NCBI GenBank assembly: GCA_029260795.1
Contig: JAJDCO010000031.1
Span: 124,001 to 188,000 of the forward strand
Source: Planctomycetota bacterium
GTDB taxonomy: Bacteria; Planctomycetota; OFTM77
DNA length: 64,000 nt
Direction: 5' to 3'
Shown: one piece after another, positions 61,957 through 64,000 of the stretch
Numbering within the stretch: the first letter of the stretch is position 1
Layout: each line of letters begins with the position of its first letter
Translations under genes and position numbers: made by a program
Notes under the pieces: generated by a model
Seen by the model: only the letters and a program-made list of their open reading frames with translations
Told to the model about the DNA's origin: nothing
The model's database searches: none

Positions 61957-63396
61957 ATGAGTCGAGCCCGCGGACCTGGGGGAGGATGGACGCGTCGTGA
62001 GATCTTGCGCGCCGGAGGGGCGAGCCTCCTGGGGCTGAGCCTGCCGCAGATGCTGAAGGCCTCGGAGGCGGCGCCCATTCTCACGAGCGGTCCCGGTTGG
62101 AATCGGGCCAAGAGCATCATCCTGCTGTACATGCAGGGCGGCCCCTCGCACATCGACCTCTGGGATCCAAAGGACGGCGTGCCCGACGACGTGCGCAGCC
62201 CTTTCAGGACGATCAAGAGCAAGGTGCCCGGTATGGAGGTCACCGAGCTCCTGCCTCACCTGGCCCAGATCACCGATCGCATCACCATGATCCGCTCGAT
62301 GGCCTACACGCCGAACGGGCTCTTCAACCATACGGCGGCGATCTACCAGATGCTGACCGGCTACACGGCCGATCGCGTCAGCCCGTCGGGTCAGCTCGAG
62401 CCGCCTTCGCCGAAGGACTTCCCGAACTTCGGCGCCAACATCATCAAGCTCAAGCCACCGCAGGTTTCGATGCTGCCTTTCGTGATGACGCCGCGACCGT
62501 TGCAGGAGAGCAACGTGATCGGAAAGGCGGGCACCGCGGGCTTCTTGGGTCGAGCCTTCGACCCGTACACGCTGTATCCGACCGGCGACGATCTCGACCA
62601 GGCGAAGATGGAGCGCATCCGAATCAAAGATCTCGCCCTGCGCCCCGAGCTGTCGATCGATCGGCTCGAGCGCCGCGGACGTCTGCGCGATCAGGTCCGG
62701 CAGAACATGCGCGCGATCGACGAAGCGGTCGAGCACTTTCAGCTCGATCGATACACCGAGCAGGCGATGAGCCTCATCCTGTCCGGCCGCGCTCGCAACG
62801 CCTTCGATCTGAGCCAGGAGCCCGACAAGCTGCGCGACCAGTACGGCCGAACGACCTTTGGGCAATGCTGTCTGCTCGCGAGGCGCTGCGTCGAAGCGGG
62901 CGCGCGCGTGGTGCAGGTCAACTGGCCGAAGGTGGCCAACTCCGATCGCCACTCGTGGGACATGCACAAGGACCTGAAGAATCGGCTCGGCAACGAGGCG
63001 GCACCCATGTTCGATCCCGCCTACTCCTCTCTCATTCGCGATCTCGATTCGCGCGGCCTGCTCGAGGACACGCTCGTGGTCGCGGTCGGCGAGTTCGGCC
63101 GAAGCCCCAAGCGAGGCATCAGCACCTCGGGCAATGACAACACCGACGACGGTCGCGACCACTGGCCCTACTGCTTCACTGCGCTCTTGGCGGGCGGTGG
63201 CATCAAGCGCGGATACGTCCACGGTCGCTCCGACGAGACCGGCTCGGCTCCGCTCGAGAACCCCGTGCATCCGACCGAGCTGCTCGCCACCCTCTATCAC
63301 GCGGTCGGCATCTCGCCCGAGACGATGGTCTTCAACCATTTGAATCAACCCCGCGAGATGACGCCCGGCTCGCCTGTCACCGACCTCTTCGCCTGA
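61957..63396 (+). CDS. DUF1501 family protein with twin-arginine leader
   Basis: 479 residues from ATG 61957 (GGAG 7 nt upstream). The leader contains [18 protein letters not shown], a twin-arginine-type signal. The body shows the DUF1501 blocks [79 protein letters not shown] and [12 protein letters not shown]. The family is related to the sulfatase/alkaline-phosphatase fold and is strongly expanded in planctomycetes, where it pairs with cytochrome-like genes. Its reaction is not established. It precedes the cytochrome/WD40 gene by 10 nt. Confidence 0.95.
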   Translation: MSRARGPGGGWTRREILRAGGASLLGLSLPQMLKASEAAPILTSGPGWNRAKSIILLYMQGGPSHIDLWDPKDGVPDDVRSPFRTIKSKVPGMEVTELLPHLAQITDRITMIRSMAYTPNGLFNHTAAIYQMLTGYTADRVSPSGQLEPPSPKDFPNFGANIIKLKPPQVSMLPFVMTPRPLQESNVIGKAGTAGFLGRAFDPYTLYPTGDDLDQAKMERIRIKDLALRPELSIDRLERRGRLRDQVRQNMRAIDEAVEHFQLDRYTEQAMSLILSGRARNAFDLSQEPDKLRDQYGRTTFGQCCLLARRCVEAGARVVQVNWPKVANSDRHSWDMHKDLKNRLGNEAAPMFDPAYSSLIRDLDSRGLLEDTLVVAVGEFGRSPKRGISTSGNDNTDDGRDHWPYCFTALLAGGGIKRGYVHGRSDETGSAPLENPVHPTELLATLYHAVGISPETMVFNHLNQPREMTPGSPVTDLFA

Positions 63397-63406
63397 GGAG
63401 GATGAC

Positions 63407-64000
63407 ATGCTCAGCGCCCTGCTCCTGACCCTGCTCGGAGTCGCCGTCGACGACGTCAGCTACACGCGCGACGTGCGGCCGATCCTTCAGAAGCACTGCA
63501 CCGGCTGCCATCAGCCGGCCAAGCGAGAAGGCCGCGTCGATCTCACTTCGGCCGCTGCCATCCTCGCCGGCAACGAGCTCGGCTCGGAGCTCATCGTGCC
63601 TGGCGATCCCGAAGAGAGCCCGCTGATCTGGGAGATCGTGTCGGAAGACGGCGAGCCCCCGGCGATGCCCCAAGACCGACCGCCGCTGTCGAAGGAGGAG
63701 GTCGATCATCTCCGCGCCTGGATCGCGGCCGGTGCCGTCGATGACACGCCAGAGGATCGGGTGACCGTCGATGCCGAGCGCCCACCGGTCTACGCGCAGC
63801 CGCCCGTGCTCAGCGACGTCGACTTCTCGTCGGACGGCGCCTGGCTCGCCGTGTCGGGATATCACGAGACCCTTCTCTACGACGCGACGACCTTTGAGCT
63901 GAATCGACGGCTCATCGGCACCTCCGAGCGCATCGAGTCCCTGACGTTCTCGCCGGATGGGGCTCGCCTCGCGGTCGCCGGTGGCTCGCCCGCGCAGTTC
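63407..64000 (+). CDS. Planctomycete cytochrome c-like domain fused to a WD40-type propeller (3' end beyond window)
   Basis: 198 residues are visible before the window ends. ATG 63407 is preceded by GAGGAGG. A signal sequence (MLSALLLTLLGVAVDD) leads into a cytochrome-like domain with the heme site HCTGCH and VPGDPEESPLIWEIV, as in PSCyt1 proteins. From about residue 140 the propeller begins (VDFSSDGAWLAVSG, LTFSPDGARLAVAGG). Together with the DUF1501 gene 10 nt upstream it forms a pairing typical of planctomycetes. Function is unknown; exported or periplasmic. Confidence 0.92.
   Translation, partial: MLSALLLTLLGVAVDDVSYTRDVRPILQKHCTGCHQPAKREGRVDLTSAAAILAGNELGSELIVPGDPEESPLIWEIVSEDGEPPAMPQDRPPLSKEEVDHLRAWIAAGAVDDTPEDRVTVDAERPPVYAQPPVLSDVDFSSDGAWLAVSGYHETLLYDATTFELNRRLIGTSERIESLTFSPDGARLAVAGGSPAQF

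Noticed and set aside
60063..62243. N-terminal extension of the PKD/heme protein up to 62243
   Set aside because: The frame is open across the antisense of the cytochrome gene, but a signal peptide with a ribosome site begins at 60062, so the upstream part is not coding.

Overview
This 64 kb window is GC-rich bacterial chromosome, almost certainly from a planctomycete (Planctomycetota). The lineage call rests on gene content. It has a DUF1501 protein with a twin-arginine leader next to a small cytochrome c fused to a WD40-like propeller. It has a Ser/Thr kinase fused to a formylglycine-generating-enzyme-like domain, a PKD-repeat protein ending in a CxxCH heme site, and a 1,008-residue protein of carboxypeptidase-regulatory-like repeats. 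I saw no rRNA, tRNA, CRISPR array, phage or transposase gene.

Layout. (1) 1-12.9 kb, all minus strand: iscS, an IscA/ErpA-type Fe-S carrier and lipA, then E1 alpha, E1 beta, E2 and E3 of a 2-oxoacid dehydrogenase, then four sugar or polyol catabolism genes (Gfo/Idh dehydrogenase, DUF993 aldolase-like, enolase superfamily, xylose-isomerase-like TIM barrel). The order runs from Fe-S supply to lipoate synthesis to the lipoylated complex. YgfZ, a folate protein linked to Fe-S maintenance, is divergent at 13.0 kb. The E1 alpha here has lost the thiamine-diphosphate motif. An intact E1 alpha-beta fusion lies far away at 51.6-53.8 kb. (2) 14.4-24.8 kb: HtrA-type protease, GT-C-like membrane protein, two cardiolipin-synthase-like PLD proteins on either side of fdhD, and the kinase-FGE fusion. 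(3) 25.7-30.9 kb: two tandem MBOAT + SGNH-like pairs, probably a duplicated exopolysaccharide O-acetylation module, followed by a pair of intergenic repeats and a Cys-rich secreted protein. (4) 33.0-40.9 kb: trpE-D-C-B-A with an alkaline-phosphatase-superfamily membrane protein coupled to the trpA stop. trpG and trpF are missing. (5) 41.2-43.8 kb: Rieske protein + trxB, divergent from an archaeal-type LOR/SDH (ornithine cyclodeaminase-like) gene. (6) 44.3-50.5 kb: poorly characterised genes, including a basic protein, a HEAT+VWA protein, a very acidic protein, a secreted solenoid of about 12 repeats, and a HEAT protein. (7) 50.5-57.2 kb: quinone reductase, fused E1, carboxypeptidase-regulatory-like repeat protein. 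(8) 57.6-64 kb: PKD/heme protein, seven-heme cytochrome c with a TPR-like tail, DUF1501 protein and cytochrome/WD40 protein (cut by the window end).

Many genes have clear Shine-Dalgarno sites, and several ATGA/TGATG overlaps suggest translational coupling. Extended -10 sequences (TGNTATANT type) stand out upstream of trpE, the Rieske gene and the acidic-protein gene. All calls come from reading the sequence. No database search was run, and family names come from recognised motifs.
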